Below are positions 55,742-64,000 of a stretch of DNA of 64,000 nucleotides, piece after piece. Position 1 is the stretch's first letter, and every line of letters begins with the position of its first letter. The stretch is from Marisimplicoccus sp038147335 (lineage in GTDB: Bacteria; Bacteroidota; Bacteroidia; Flavobacteriales; Flavobacteriaceae), in NCBI GenBank assembly GCA_038147335.1, contig JAYQTK010000002.1:1-64000 (forward strand), read 5' to 3'. Both the position numbers and the translations under genes were made by a program. The notes below the pieces were generated by a model. That model did no database searches. It had not been told where the DNA came from and saw only the letters and a list, made by a program, of their open reading frames with translations.

Positions 55742-58108
55742 CTAGTAATCACATGAAAAATCTCCAATTGGAGATCCATCTGGAGTTTTAGTCTTTTCAA
55801 TTGGTATATATTGATTAGGGTTAGCATAAAAGCCATTGATTTTTGTAATTAAAAAATCATTATACTCAGATCTATTTTTCATTAAATAATTCATTAAACT
55901 ATTAATTCTTGAATATATTTTAGATTTTGAAATGTCATTACTTTGCTTATTATTATAAGCCATGAATAAATGATCTAAAAATAAAGATTGGGTATTTTTG
56001 TTGATAGAAGATTCATATTCACTCATTTTCATTTTCTTAAAGACAGAATTCTGAATTTCACTAAGATAGTTTTCAAGAGATAAAATATTTTTTCCAAACA
56101 TATTCTGCTGATGGACCCTATTTATTCTTTCTGGATTTAACATATAAGTAAAGACATGGTTAATAATTGCACTTGAAGCATTTATATAATCAAATCCAAC
56201 ACCCGTATTTGAGACAAAGTTCTCTCTTGTTCTTGGATTCCTAAAAGACCTAGGACCTAGAATTTCAATTAAGTTTTGAGGAATGGTTAGATTAGTTGGA
56301 TCAATCACTTTAAGAAGGGAGTTTAATGATTTAATCTGTAAATCTTTATCAGCAAACTTTACTTTATCACCTCTGTTATTTTTAACATAATAGAGATAAT
56401 CTATACCTCCAATAGCCTTTGCTGCTGCTTCAATTTGATATCTGTGCAACATATATATTGGAACCATTATATCTTCAATTCTGTCGTATGGTTCACCATT
56501 TCTTAAGTTATCTAAATCAAGGTTAGTAAGCGCTTGTTTTCTAACGTTTAATAATTTATCAAGCTCTTTGTAAGCAAGATCACCATTATCCCATAAATGA
56601 GAGTATGGATTTGCACTACTAACTGGTCTCGAATCAGAATCACTTAGATAGTATAACCCATTCTCAACAGCATCATCTAAAATCTTGTTAAGCTTCTGAT
56701 CTTCATTTACTGAGTCCGAAAAATCAGAATAAGCATATTGAACACTTACTTTATCCCATTCTCCAATATCTTTTGCATATGCATTATCAATATTTATCTG
56801 ATTATCTAAATATGAAATTTTTGGATGTGGGTAGTCCATTACTGAAACCCTATCATTAGCACTGGAAATAAAATTATGACCAAAACCAAGAGTATGTCCA
56901 ATCTCATGCGCAGACAATTGTCTAATCCTATCTAAAGAAGTTTCTTTTATTAATTTTTTATTTTCTTCTGTATTAGGATTGTCTATTAGTCCACTAAGAA
57001 TCATATAATCTTGTCTAACCCTTAAGCTTCCCAAACTTACCTGGCCTTTTATAATTTCTCCTGTTCTAGGATCAACAATACTAGCTCCATAACTCCAGCC
57101 TCTGGTTGATCTGTGAATCCACTGAATTAGATTATATCTTACATCCATTGGATCAGCATCTTCCGGTAAAACCTCAATTCTAAAAGCATCTTTATATCCT
57201 GCACTTTCAAATGCTTGATTCCACCAATTTCCTCCCTCTATAAGCGCAGACTTTACTGGCTCTGGTGTACCATTGTCTATATAGTAAATGATAGGTTCTG
57301 TTGGTTCGCTTATTTCTTGATCAGGATATTTTTTATTTAATCTATGTCTAACTATAAACCTTTGTTCTAGCTTCTCATCAATTGGAGTTGAATAATCATA
57401 AACTATGAAAGGATTGCTACCACTTCTTGGATCAAATTTTCTTTTTTTATAATTATTATCAGGAAGCTTAACAAAAGAATGATGTTGATTAACGGTTATA
57501 TTTGATGGAGTTGGAGTAACACTTCTAACAAGATTTCCCATAGGATTACCAGTAAAAGTAAGGATTACATCAAATTCTATATTTTCTGGAAAGGCTTTTG
57601 TTCTATCAAGTTCAATCGCAGACATTGATTTATTTAAAGAATAATTACCAGAATTAGAATACTTCAACCTTTGCGCAACACCATGAGCATCATTCATAAG
57701 CAAAGGACTTAGGTCTATTATGTAATTATTATTTTTTTCTTCAATTATTTCAAATGAAAATAAAACAGATCTTGCAAAAGCTTCCTCAACAGCCTTGTTT
57801 TCAAGATAGTTATCAGAATTAGAAACATATCTTGTATTTGGCTGTACCATTAATATTTTGTTACCTCTTTTAGTAAAAAAAACTATTCTAGTATTACCTA
57901 GTTGACCTCTATCTAGACCCAGATCATTGTTACCAATACCTCTACTTAATGAATTTATATATAAAAATTCTTTGTCAAGATTATTAATCTCAAGATGTAT
58001 TTTTCCTGAATTATTACTGTAGGAAAAATTCATAAATCCTTCAAAATCAATGTTTTGAGAAAAAACAAGATTTGAAAATAAAAGCGCAATGAATAGTATT
58101 TTTTTCAT
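55742..58108 (-). CDS. Exported zinc metalloprotease (DUF5117/DUF4953-type)
   Basis: A 788-residue secreted protein with a signal peptide ending in LVFSQN. The N-terminal about 230 residues match the DUF5117-type beta domain (KIHLEINNLDKEFLYINSL, GLDRGQLGNTRIVFF). The central zinc-dependent domain carries the full metzincin motif HEIGHTLGFGHNF near residue 400, with VMDYPHPKISYLD as a probable Met-turn segment. It is preceded by WWNQAFESAGYKDAFRI and followed by a large helical domain. It likely digests proteins outside the cell. No type IX secretion C-terminal domain was identified. It is followed on the same strand by the CBS-like gene after a 39-base gap. Confidence 0.88.
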   Translation of the reverse strand: MKKILFIALLFSNLVFSQNIDFEGFMNFSYSNNSGKIHLEINNLDKEFLYINSLSRGIGNNDLGLDRGQLGNTRIVFFTKRGNKILMVQPNTRYVSNSDNYLENKAVEEAFARSVLFSFEIIEEKNNNYIIDLSPLLMNDAHGVAQRLKYSNSGNYSLNKSMSAIELDRTKAFPENIEFDVILTFTGNPMGNLVRSVTPTPSNITVNQHHSFVKLPDNNYKKRKFDPRSGSNPFIVYDYSTPIDEKLEQRFIVRHRLNKKYPDQEISEPTEPIIYYIDNGTPEPVKSALIEGGNWWNQAFESAGYKDAFRIEVLPEDADPMDVRYNLIQWIHRSTRGWSYGASIVDPRTGEIIKGQVSLGSLRVRQDYMILSGLIDNPNTEENKKLIKETSLDRIRQLSAHEIGHTLGFGHNFISSANDRVSVMDYPHPKISYLDNQINIDNAYAKDIGEWDKVSVQYAYSDFSDSVNEDQKLNKILDDAVENGLYYLSDSDSRPVSSANPYSHLWDNGDLAYKELDKLLNVRKQALTNLDLDNLRNGEPYDRIEDIMVPIYMLHRYQIEAAAKAIGGIDYLYYVKNNRGDKVKFADKDLQIKSLNSLLKVIDPTNLTIPQNLIEILGPRSFRNPRTRENFVSNTGVGFDYINASSAIINHVFTYMLNPERINRVHQQNMFGKNILSLENYLSEIQNSVFKKMKMSEYESSINKNTQSLFLDHLFMAYNNKQSNDISKSKIYSRINSLMNYLMKNRSEYNDFLITKINGFYANPNQYIPIEKTKTPDGSPIGDFSCDY

Positions 58109-58165
58109 GGTTAATTTTTTAGAAATATAATTTTTTTTTTCGAAATCATATAATTAATTTCAATC

Positions 58166-59249
58166 ATGTTTTCTAAAGAAAATTTAAAGGGAGTTAAAAG
58201 ACGTATTGATACGTTAAGGGGGTTTCTTTGACCTGGAGTCTAAAGAGTCCATTCTTTCTAATTTAGAAATCAAAGCTTCTGACCCTAATTTCTGGACGAA
58301 TCCTAAAGATGCAGAAAAAATTGTCAAAGAAATTCAACAAATTAAATCCTTAATATCTGAATTTGATGTTTTAATCACAAAGTATGATGATATTACAGTT
58401 CTCAGTGAATTTTTCTTGAATAAAGAGATTAGTGAAAATGAGATTAACGAGTCATATAATGAATTAGAGATTCTAATTGAAGACATGGAATTTAAAATGA
58501 TGCTCAGCAAAAAAGAAGATTCTATGTCTGCAATTCTTCAGATTACTGCTGGAGCAGGCGGAACTGAATCTTGTGATTGGGCTGAAATGCTTTTAAGAAT
58601 GTATTTGATGTGGGGTGAAAAAAACAATTTTAAAATAAAAGAATTAAATAATCAACCTGGTGATGTAGCTGGAATAAAAACTGCTACAATTCAAATTGAT
58701 GGAGACTTTGCTTTCGGATGGTTAAAAGGTGAAAATGGTGTTCATAGATTAGTAAGAATATCACCTTTTGACAGTAATGCAAAAAGACACACATCTTTTG
58801 CGTCTGTATATGTATACCCGCTTGTTGATGATTCAATAGAAATTAACATTAACCCTTCTGATTTGATGTGGGAGACGATGAGGGCAGGTGGAGCTGGAGG
58901 TCAAAGTGTCAACAAGCTTGAAACTGCAGTAAGACTTAAACATAAACCAACAGGAATTACTGTTGAAAACTCAGAAACAAGATCACAATTAGATAACAAG
59001 CAGAAAGCGCTTATGCTTCTTAAATCTCAGCTTTATGAGATTGAGATTCAAAAAAACAATGAGGAAAGAAAAAAAATTGAAGATTCTAAGAAAAAAATTG
59101 AATGGGGATCACAAATCAGAAATTATGTATTACACCCATATAAAATTATAAAGGATGTTAGAACTGGTCATGAGTCAGGGAATACTGAGGCAGTTCTTAA
59201 CGGAGACCTTAATGATTTCTTAAAGTCATTTCTTTTAAAAGGAAGTTAA
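58166..59249 (+). CDS. prfB: Peptide chain release factor 2 with programmed +1 frameshift
   Basis: RF2 of about 360 residues, terminating translation at UGA and UAA. It starts at 58166 (MFSKENLKGVKRRIDTLRGF) and reads 21 codons to an in-frame TGA at 58229-58231. The +1 frame then continues DLESKESILSNLEIKASDPN FW and reaches the end at 59249 without a break; the Gly-Gly-Gln catalytic loop is RAGGAGGQSVNKLETAV. The SPF-type codon-reading region (SPFDSNAKRHTSFASV) is present. The frameshift is the usual autoregulatory device and not a sequencing error. It ends one base before the convergent dnaB stop. Confidence 0.96.
58217..58232 (+). promoter_or_regulatory. prfB programmed +1 frameshift site (AGGGGG ... 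CTT TGA C)
   Basis: AGGGGG at 58217-58222 is followed after three bases by CTTTGAC (58226-58232), the classical layout of the RF2 frameshift: a Shine-Dalgarno-like element, a slippery CTT and the UGA stop read by RF2 itself, giving autoregulation. The spacing of three bases matches the Escherichia coli site. Confidence 0.93.
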
Positions 59250-60755
59250 TTAGAATGGAATATCTTCGTCGTCATCTTTATTTGACGGCTCACTAAAGTC
59301 ACTTAATTTATTATCTGTGTTTAGCTTTGATTGAAATTCAAAAGGAGAATCGAAGCTATCAATATCCTCAAATTTACCAAGGTTAGCTACAAATTTAAGT
59401 TTGATTGAATCTAAAGCACCATTTCTATGCTTTGCTACAATAAACTCACCTTGACCTTCAGATGGTGTTTTCATATCATCATCCCATTCTGTAATTCCAT
59501 AATATTCAGGTCTATATAAAAATGATACAATGTCAGCATCTTGTTCAATTGCTCCCGATTCCCTAAGATCAGAAAGTATAGGTCTTTTAGTACCACCTCT
59601 AGTCTCTACTGCTCTTGAAAGCTGGGATAAAGCAATAACTGGTATATTTAATTCTTTTGCTAATGCTTTAAGATTTCTAGAAATCGTGGATATTTCCTGC
59701 TCTCTATTACCTGCTTTATTTGAGGATCCTAGATTCATCAATTGAAGATAGTCTATAATAATAAGCTTAATGCCATGAGATGATGCTAATCTTCTAGCCT
59801 TTGCTCTTAGCTCAAAAATAGTTAGTGCAGCACTATCATCTATGTAAAGAGGAGCTGATTCAAGATCTGATACTTTAATATTTAGTTGTTGCCACTCATG
59901 ATCTGCAAGTTTACCTGTCCTAAGCTTGTCAGATGAAAGGCCTGTCTCGGATGAAATAAGCCTTGTAATAAGTTGTACAGATGACATCTCAAGTGAGAAA
60001 AAAGCAACTGGTATTTTTTTCTGAACAGAAACATTTCTTGCCATAGATAAAGCTAATGCGGTTTTACCCATACCTGGCCTAGCAGCAACAATAATTAAAT
60101 CACTTGGCTGCCAGCCTGATGTTAATCTATCTAGTTTTTCAAAACCAGTTGATATCCCACTAAGACCCTCTTGTTTTGAGATCTCCTCAATTCTATTTTT
60201 TGCTTGTATTACAAGGTTTTGAGCTGTCTCAGAAGATCCTTTGATATTGTTTTGAGCAATATCATATAATTTTGACTCAGCCTCATCTAATAAATCTATT
60301 ACATCTGTACTTTCGTTATATGACTTTGAAATTATTTCATTTGATATTGTAATTAGTTTCCTTTGAATAAATTTTTGCTGAATAATTCTTGAGTGATATT
60401 CAATATGTGCAGATGAAGAAACTTTTTGAGAAAGACCTATTAGATAAAAGTCACCCCCTATTACCTCGAAATTTTTATTTTTCTTTAAATCAGCTGATAC
60501 GGTTAGAAGATCAATTGGTTCTGATTCTCTAAATAATCTTTGAATTGATTCAAAAATAAGTTGATGCGATTTTTTATAAAAAACTTCAGGAGAAAGAATA
60601 TCAATAACCTCATTCACTCCTTTTTCATCTATGAGCATTGCACCTAAAACAGCTTCTTCAAGGTCTAGAGCTTGTGGAGGTATCTTACCATCTGATAGAT
60701 TAACAATGGCTTGATTATCATTTTCATAAATCTTTAAAGGATTTCTTTTCTCCAT
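59250..60755 (-). CDS. dnaB: Replicative DNA helicase
   Basis: A 501-residue DnaB. The N-terminal domain starts KIPPQALDLEEAVLGAMLID and the RecA-like C-terminal domain has ISTGFEKLDRLTSGWQPSDL, Walker A AARPGMGKTALALSMA, PVAFFSLEMSSVQLITRLIS, Walker B LIIIDYLQLMN, IALSQLSRAVETRGGTKRP and LRESGAIEQDADIV. The C-terminal tail is acidic (DDDEDIPF). It unwinds DNA at the fork as a hexamer. No intein is present. Upstream are 112 bases to accA; the minus strand there contains TAAATTTA near the ATG, a weak -7-like element. Confidence 0.98.
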   Translation of the reverse strand: MEKRNPLKIYENDNQAIVNLSDGKIPPQALDLEEAVLGAMLIDEKGVNEVIDILSPEVFYKKSHQLIFESIQRLFRESEPIDLLTVSADLKKNKNFEVIGGDFYLIGLSQKVSSSAHIEYHSRIIQQKFIQRKLITISNEIISKSYNESTDVIDLLDEAESKLYDIAQNNIKGSSETAQNLVIQAKNRIEEISKQEGLSGISTGFEKLDRLTSGWQPSDLIIVAARPGMGKTALALSMARNVSVQKKIPVAFFSLEMSSVQLITRLISSETGLSSDKLRTGKLADHEWQQLNIKVSDLESAPLYIDDSAALTIFELRAKARRLASSHGIKLIIIDYLQLMNLGSSNKAGNREQEISTISRNLKALAKELNIPVIALSQLSRAVETRGGTKRPILSDLRESGAIEQDADIVSFLYRPEYYGITEWDDDMKTPSEGQGEFIVAKHRNGALDSIKLKFVANLGKFEDIDSFDSPFEFQSKLNTDNKLSDFSEPSNKDDDEDIPF

Positions 60756-60867
60756 GCAGTAAATTTATGGAAAAACAAATTCTAAAAGTTAAAAATAGGA
60801 ACTGATATTAAATAAATCTTTAAACATAGTATTTGTTAATAACTACAAGATTTTGTTAATAGTGATT

Positions 60868-61821
60868 CTACCCCTTAAACTTACCAATTTTAGTAAATTT
60901 TTTTCTTCTATACTCAATCATCTTTTTACTAGACAAAGACTTAATTTTTTTTGTAAAGTAGACAATGTTTTCTTTCACTGATTGATATGATTGAGCAGGG
61001 TCATAGTGAGCACCTCCAAGAGGCTCCTCTATAATTTTATCAATTAATTTGTTTTTGAGCATATCGTCAGCAGTCAATTTTAACGCTTCTGCAGCTAATT
61101 CTTTATGTTCCCAGCTTCTCCATAATATTGATGAGCAAGACTCAGGAGATATTACTGAATACCATGTGTTCTCAAGCATTAAAATTTTATCACCAACACC
61201 TATTCCTAAAGCACCACCGGAAGCTCCTTCCCCAATAACGATACAAATTATTGGAACATTAATGTTCATCATTTCATATATATTTCTTGCAATAGCTTCA
61301 CCCTGACCTCTCTCTTCAGCTTCCATTCCAGGATATGCGCCTGGTGTATCAATTAGAGTAACAATGGGAATATTGAACTTCTCAGCTTGCTTCATTAACC
61401 TAAGGGCCTTTCTATAGCCTTCAGGATTTGCCATTCCAAAATTTCTATATTGTCTTGTTTTGGTATTATAGCCTTTTTGAGTTCCAATAAACATGTATGA
61501 TTGATCTCCGATTTTACCAAGACCACCAATCATTGCTTTATCGTCTTTTACATTTCTGTCTCCATGTAATTCAAGAAATGTATCTCCACAAATATTATTA
61601 ATATAATCAAGAGCATAAGGTCTATTAGGATGTCGGGATAATTGAACCTTTTGCCAGGCAGAAAGGTTACCATATATACCCTTCTTTGTTTCAACAAGTT
61701 TTTTTTGGAGTAAATTAAATGTTTTGGTTACATCTACATCACTCTCATTTTCGATAGATTTACACTTATCTATTTGTTCTAAAATTTCTTTAACAGGAAC
61801 TTCAAAATCTAAAAACTCCAT
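60868..61821 (-). CDS. accA: Acetyl-CoA carboxylase carboxyltransferase subunit alpha
   Basis: A 317-residue AccA that with AccD transfers the carboxyl group from biotin carboxyl carrier to acetyl-CoA, the first step of fatty acid synthesis. Motifs: KIYGNLSAWQKVQLSRHPN region written here as LSAWQKVQLSRHPNRPY, FLELHGDRNVKDDKAMIGG, GTQKGYNTKTRQYRNFGM, DTPGAYPGMEAEERGQGEAI, VIGEGASGGALGIGVGDKI and SPESCSSILW. The start at 61821 fits. It lies 37 bases downstream of the lptG-like gene on the same strand. Confidence 0.97.
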   Translation of the reverse strand: MEFLDFEVPVKEILEQIDKCKSIENESDVDVTKTFNLLQKKLVETKKGIYGNLSAWQKVQLSRHPNRPYALDYINNICGDTFLELHGDRNVKDDKAMIGGLGKIGDQSYMFIGTQKGYNTKTRQYRNFGMANPEGYRKALRLMKQAEKFNIPIVTLIDTPGAYPGMEAEERGQGEAIARNIYEMMNINVPIICIVIGEGASGGALGIGVGDKILMLENTWYSVISPESCSSILWRSWEHKELAAEALKLTADDMLKNKLIDKIIEEPLGGAHYDPAQSYQSVKENIVYFTKKIKSLSSKKMIEYRRKKFTKIGKFKG

Positions 61822-61858
61822 ATAATAAATTTCTGTAAATATAAATTAATTAAATGAC

Positions 61859-62926
61859 CTATCTAATTGCCCTTCTTAATAAAATTATTGCAATTGTTAA
61901 AAATATTAATAGAGTTCCCCATGATGCAATTGCAGGAGAAAAATTAGACTTTAGCACTAACACTCCAAATATTTTATCTAGAAAAATGAACAAGAAGCCT
62001 AACGATACACCTATTGCAAGATTAGATCCAGTTCCACCTCTTCTTTTAAACGAAGAGACTGAAATTGCTATAATTGTTAATATGAAACAAGAAAGAGGAA
62101 TAGTATACCTTTTGTGACGAACAAGCAAGTGAGAATTTATTAATGGAGAACCCGCTCTTTTTTCATACCTAATTAAATTATTCAACTCAAAAAAATTCAA
62201 TGTCTCTGCAACATAATTAAGTGGAGCTAAATCTTCTATATCAAAATCGAAAATAGTATCCTTTCTAGTATACCTTTCAATATTTTCTGTATCATCATAG
62301 ACAGTTCTTTTGACATAATTTGTTAGTCTAAAAATTGAATCATCCCATCTAATATTTGAGGCAGAGATTTTATGATTTAATTTATTTCCATTAAAATTTT
62401 CTAAAGTAAAATTAAATCCTCTCTTTCTTTTTGGGTCATAACTACTTATATATATGAATTCATTTTCATTAATTTGTTTAAAAAGTCTTGAGGTCTTTCT
62501 TACATCCTCAGATTTTACATATTCAGAAATAAATTCATTAAAATTCTTGTTAGACTTTGGGACTATGAACATTACAGAGATTAATGCAAATACAACTACA
62601 ATGGATGCTGAAATAAAGTATGGCTTCATAAGTCTTTGAAATGAGACACCTGAGGATAAGATAGCAGTTACTTCAGTATTATTTGCAAGTCTGGATGTAA
62701 ACCAGATAACGGCTAGGAATAAAAAAACAGGATAAAGTTGACTTCCAAAATACCATATAAAGTCTATGTAGTAACCTATAATTTCATCACCTGGAACTTC
62801 ATTTTCTCTGAATTTATCAATTTTTTCAGCAAAATCAACCATTATTCCAATAGGAATAAATAGTCCAAACATTATAAAGAAAGTACCTAAATATTTTTTT
62901 ATTATGTACTTATCAAGAATCTTCAT
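61859..62926 (-). CDS. LptF/LptG-family permease (YjgP/YjgQ)
   Basis: A 355-residue inner-membrane protein of the YjgP/YjgQ family, the permease subunits of the LptB2FG machine that extracts lipopolysaccharide. It starts MKILDKYIIKKYLGTFFIM, has membrane helices at about 15-35, 55-75 and 100-120, a periplasmic beta-jellyroll in the middle (FTLENFNGNKLNHKISASNI, DLAPLNYVAETLNFFELNNL) and three helices at the C-terminus with the conserved VRHKRYTIPLSCFILTIIAI. Whether this is LptF or LptG is not decidable here; only one copy is in the window. It is divergent from the transketolase genes. Confidence 0.9.
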   Translation of the reverse strand: MKILDKYIIKKYLGTFFIMFGLFIPIGIMVDFAEKIDKFRENEVPGDEIIGYYIDFIWYFGSQLYPVFLFLAVIWFTSRLANNTEVTAILSSGVSFQRLMKPYFISASIVVVFALISVMFIVPKSNKNFNEFISEYVKSEDVRKTSRLFKQINENEFIYISSYDPKRKRGFNFTLENFNGNKLNHKISASNIRWDDSIFRLTNYVKRTVYDDTENIERYTRKDTIFDFDIEDLAPLNYVAETLNFFELNNLIRYEKRAGSPLINSHLLVRHKRYTIPLSCFILTIIAISVSSFKRRGGTGSNLAIGVSLGFLFIFLDKIFGVLVLKSNFSPAIASWGTLLIFLTIAIILLRRAIR

Positions 62927-63049
62927 CTTATCAAAATTAGAAAAGTAATTAAGAAGAAATAAGCATTGTTAATTAATTATATAAAATTTATGATAAAAAG
63001 AAATTAAAGAATTTTGATAGTGAATTCTATAACCCTACTTTTACCACAA

Positions 63050-63871
63050 ATGAATGAAGATCTAAATAAACTTGTTTTTCAAGTAAGAAGAGATATTCTT
63101 AGAATGGTTCATGCAGTAAATTCTGGTCATCCAGGAGGATCACTTGGTTGTGTTGAATTTTTTGTTACACTATATAAGAAGATCCTTAGAAATGAGTCTG
63201 ACTTAAAAGATATGTTCATCTTGTCAAATGGTCATATATCACCAGTTTATTACAGCATACTTGCTAGAACTGGTCATTTTGAATTAAGTGAATTAAGTAC
63301 ATTTAGAAAGATAAATTCTAGACTTCAAGGCCATCCTACTAACCATGATGGATTACCCGGTGTTAATGTATCAACTGGGTCACTTGGTCAAGGACTTTCA
63401 GTTGGTATTGGAATAGCACTATCCAAAAAGTTAAATAATGATGATTCATTAGTATATGTTTTAACTGGAGATGGTGAACTTCAAGAAGGACAAAATTGGG
63501 AAGCATTTATGTTTGCCTCTGCAAAAAAAGTTGATAATATTATTGTTACAGTTGACTATAATGGACAACAAATAGATGGCTCCACAAAAAACGTTCTTGA
63601 TATAGGAAACCTAGACCAAAAACTAAAATCTTTTGGATGGGATGTTTTAGAAGTTAAAAATGGTAATTCCCTTGATGAAGTATTTGAAGTTCTTAATTCT
63701 GCAAAAGACAGAACCCATAAAGGCAAACCAATTGTTATCATAATGAATACAGTAATGGGTAATGGAGTGGATTTTATGATGCATACCCATAATTGGCATG
63801 GAGTTGCTCCAAATGATGAACAACTTGAGATTGCTCTTAGTCAAAACCCAGAAACTTTAGGAGATTATTAA
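63050..63871 (+). CDS. Transketolase, N-terminal subunit
   Basis: A 273-residue thiamine-diphosphate-binding half of a split transketolase, acting in the non-oxidative pentose phosphate pathway together with the transaldolase encoded at 37942. Features: RMVHAVNSGHPGGSLGCVEF, the VLTGDGELQEGQNWEA cofactor region with VDYNGQQIDG, GLPGVNVSTGSLGQGLSVGI and HTHNWHGVAPNDEQLEIA. I use the ATG at 63050 (MNEDLNKLVFQVRR) rather than the TTG at 63014, because the extra residues are not family-like. It is followed two bases later by the C-terminal subunit gene. Confidence 0.94.
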   Translation: MNEDLNKLVFQVRRDILRMVHAVNSGHPGGSLGCVEFFVTLYKKILRNESDLKDMFILSNGHISPVYYSILARTGHFELSELSTFRKINSRLQGHPTNHDGLPGVNVSTGSLGQGLSVGIGIALSKKLNNDDSLVYVLTGDGELQEGQNWEAFMFASAKKVDNIIVTVDYNGQQIDGSTKNVLDIGNLDQKLKSFGWDVLEVKNGNSLDEVFEVLNSAKDRTHKGKPIVIIMNTVMGNGVDFMMHTHNWHGVAPNDEQLEIALSQNPETLGDY

Positions 63872-63872
63872 T

Positions 63873-64000
63873 ATGGATAGTTATACAAATCAAGGAAGTA
63901 AAGACACAAGGTCAGGTTTTGGAGAAGGGCTGACTGAACTGGGTAGGTCTAATTCCAATATCGTTGCTTTATGTGCAGATTTGACTGGTTCTTTAAAAAT
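63873..64000 (+). CDS. Transketolase, C-terminal subunit (partial, cut by window end)
   Basis: An ATG at 63873 opens a frame that runs off the window: it begins MDSYTNQGSKDTRSGF and continues GEGLTELGRSNSNIVALC, then ADLTGSLK. The pattern Arg-x-Gly-Phe-Gly-x-Gly-Leu, with the following Cys-Ala-Asp-Leu, matches the pyrimidine-binding subunit of split transketolases. It is one base downstream of the N-terminal subunit stop, so both are certainly co-transcribed. Only 42 codons are visible. Confidence 0.9.
   Translation, partial: MDSYTNQGSKDTRSGFGEGLTELGRSNSNIVALCADLTGSLK

Noticed and set aside
63014..63049. Upstream TTG start for the transketolase N-terminal subunit
   Set aside because: The twelve extra residues are not typical of the family, and an ATG at 63050 gives the usual N-terminus.

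Overview
The window looks like chromosomal DNA of a marine-type member of the Bacteroidota, most likely Flavobacteriales, with a small, tightly packed genome. Supporting signs in the sequence: strongly A+T-rich DNA, many overlapping or abutting genes, start codons preceded by A-rich tracts rather than Shine-Dalgarno sequences, Bacteroidota-style fused alpha/beta 2-oxoacid dehydrogenase E1 proteins, transketolase split into two genes, DUF4369/TlpA-type lipoproteins, a DUF5117/DUF4953-type zinc metalloprotease and -7 boxes resembling TAnnTTTG. I found no rRNA, tRNA, CRISPR array, insertion sequence, integrase or phage gene. The species cannot be named from this sequence alone.

Layout. 0-2.8 kb: a YbjQ-family protein, a secreted lipoprotein with InlB/Flg_new-type repeats plus FG-GAP/VCBS repeats, and a decayed paralogue of its N-terminal part. 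2.8-18.1 kb: intact housekeeping genes (mscL, an E1 fusion, ung, a dicarboxylate/amino-acid symporter, aroC, a FAD-linked 2-hydroxyacid oxidase, a TlpA-type lipoprotein, an LpxL-type acyltransferase, glmM, ggt, uvrA). 18.1-44.4 kb: a mix of intact genes and ten genes broken by about twenty single-base indels, often in homopolymers (gluzincin-like barrel protein, ompA, uvrD, an M20 hydrolase, pheT, an ABC-F ATPase, a thioredoxin-fold lipoprotein, an SDR, a glutamine cyclotransferase, a Gfo/Idh oxidoreductase). Since pheT is essential, most of these breaks are probably sequence errors and not true pseudogenes. 44.4-64 kb: intact again (YggS family, DnaQ-like exonuclease, voltage-gated ion channel, miaA, M20 peptidase, purC, phoH, SAM hydroxide adenosyltransferase, dnaN, a CBS-like synthase with an acyl-transferring KBL-family enzyme, zinc metalloprotease, prfB with its programmed frameshift, dnaB, accA, lptG-like permease, both transketolase subunits).

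How the genes work together. Most are core functions: replication and repair (dnaN, dnaB, holA, uvrA, uvrD, recG, ung), translation (pheT, prfB, smpB, miaA, ABC-F), envelope building (glmM, LpxL-type, LptG-type, OmpA), C1, nucleotide and amino-acid metabolism (glyA, purC, aroC) and carbon flow (two E1s, transaldolase, transketolase). A recurrent theme is export-directed peptide handling (GGT, two M20 hydrolases, a DUF5117-type zinc protease, a gluzincin-like barrel protein), which fits a protein and peptide consumer. The most interesting metabolic inference is the adjacent CBS-like PLP synthase and KBL/serine-palmitoyltransferase-like enzyme at 53.4-55.7 kb, which could be the first two steps of sulfonolipid (capnine) synthesis. 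I did not find a convincing entirely new multi-gene system. The best leads are that lipid pair, the localised indel patch, the prfB frameshift element, and unusually tight convergent and divergent gene junctions.
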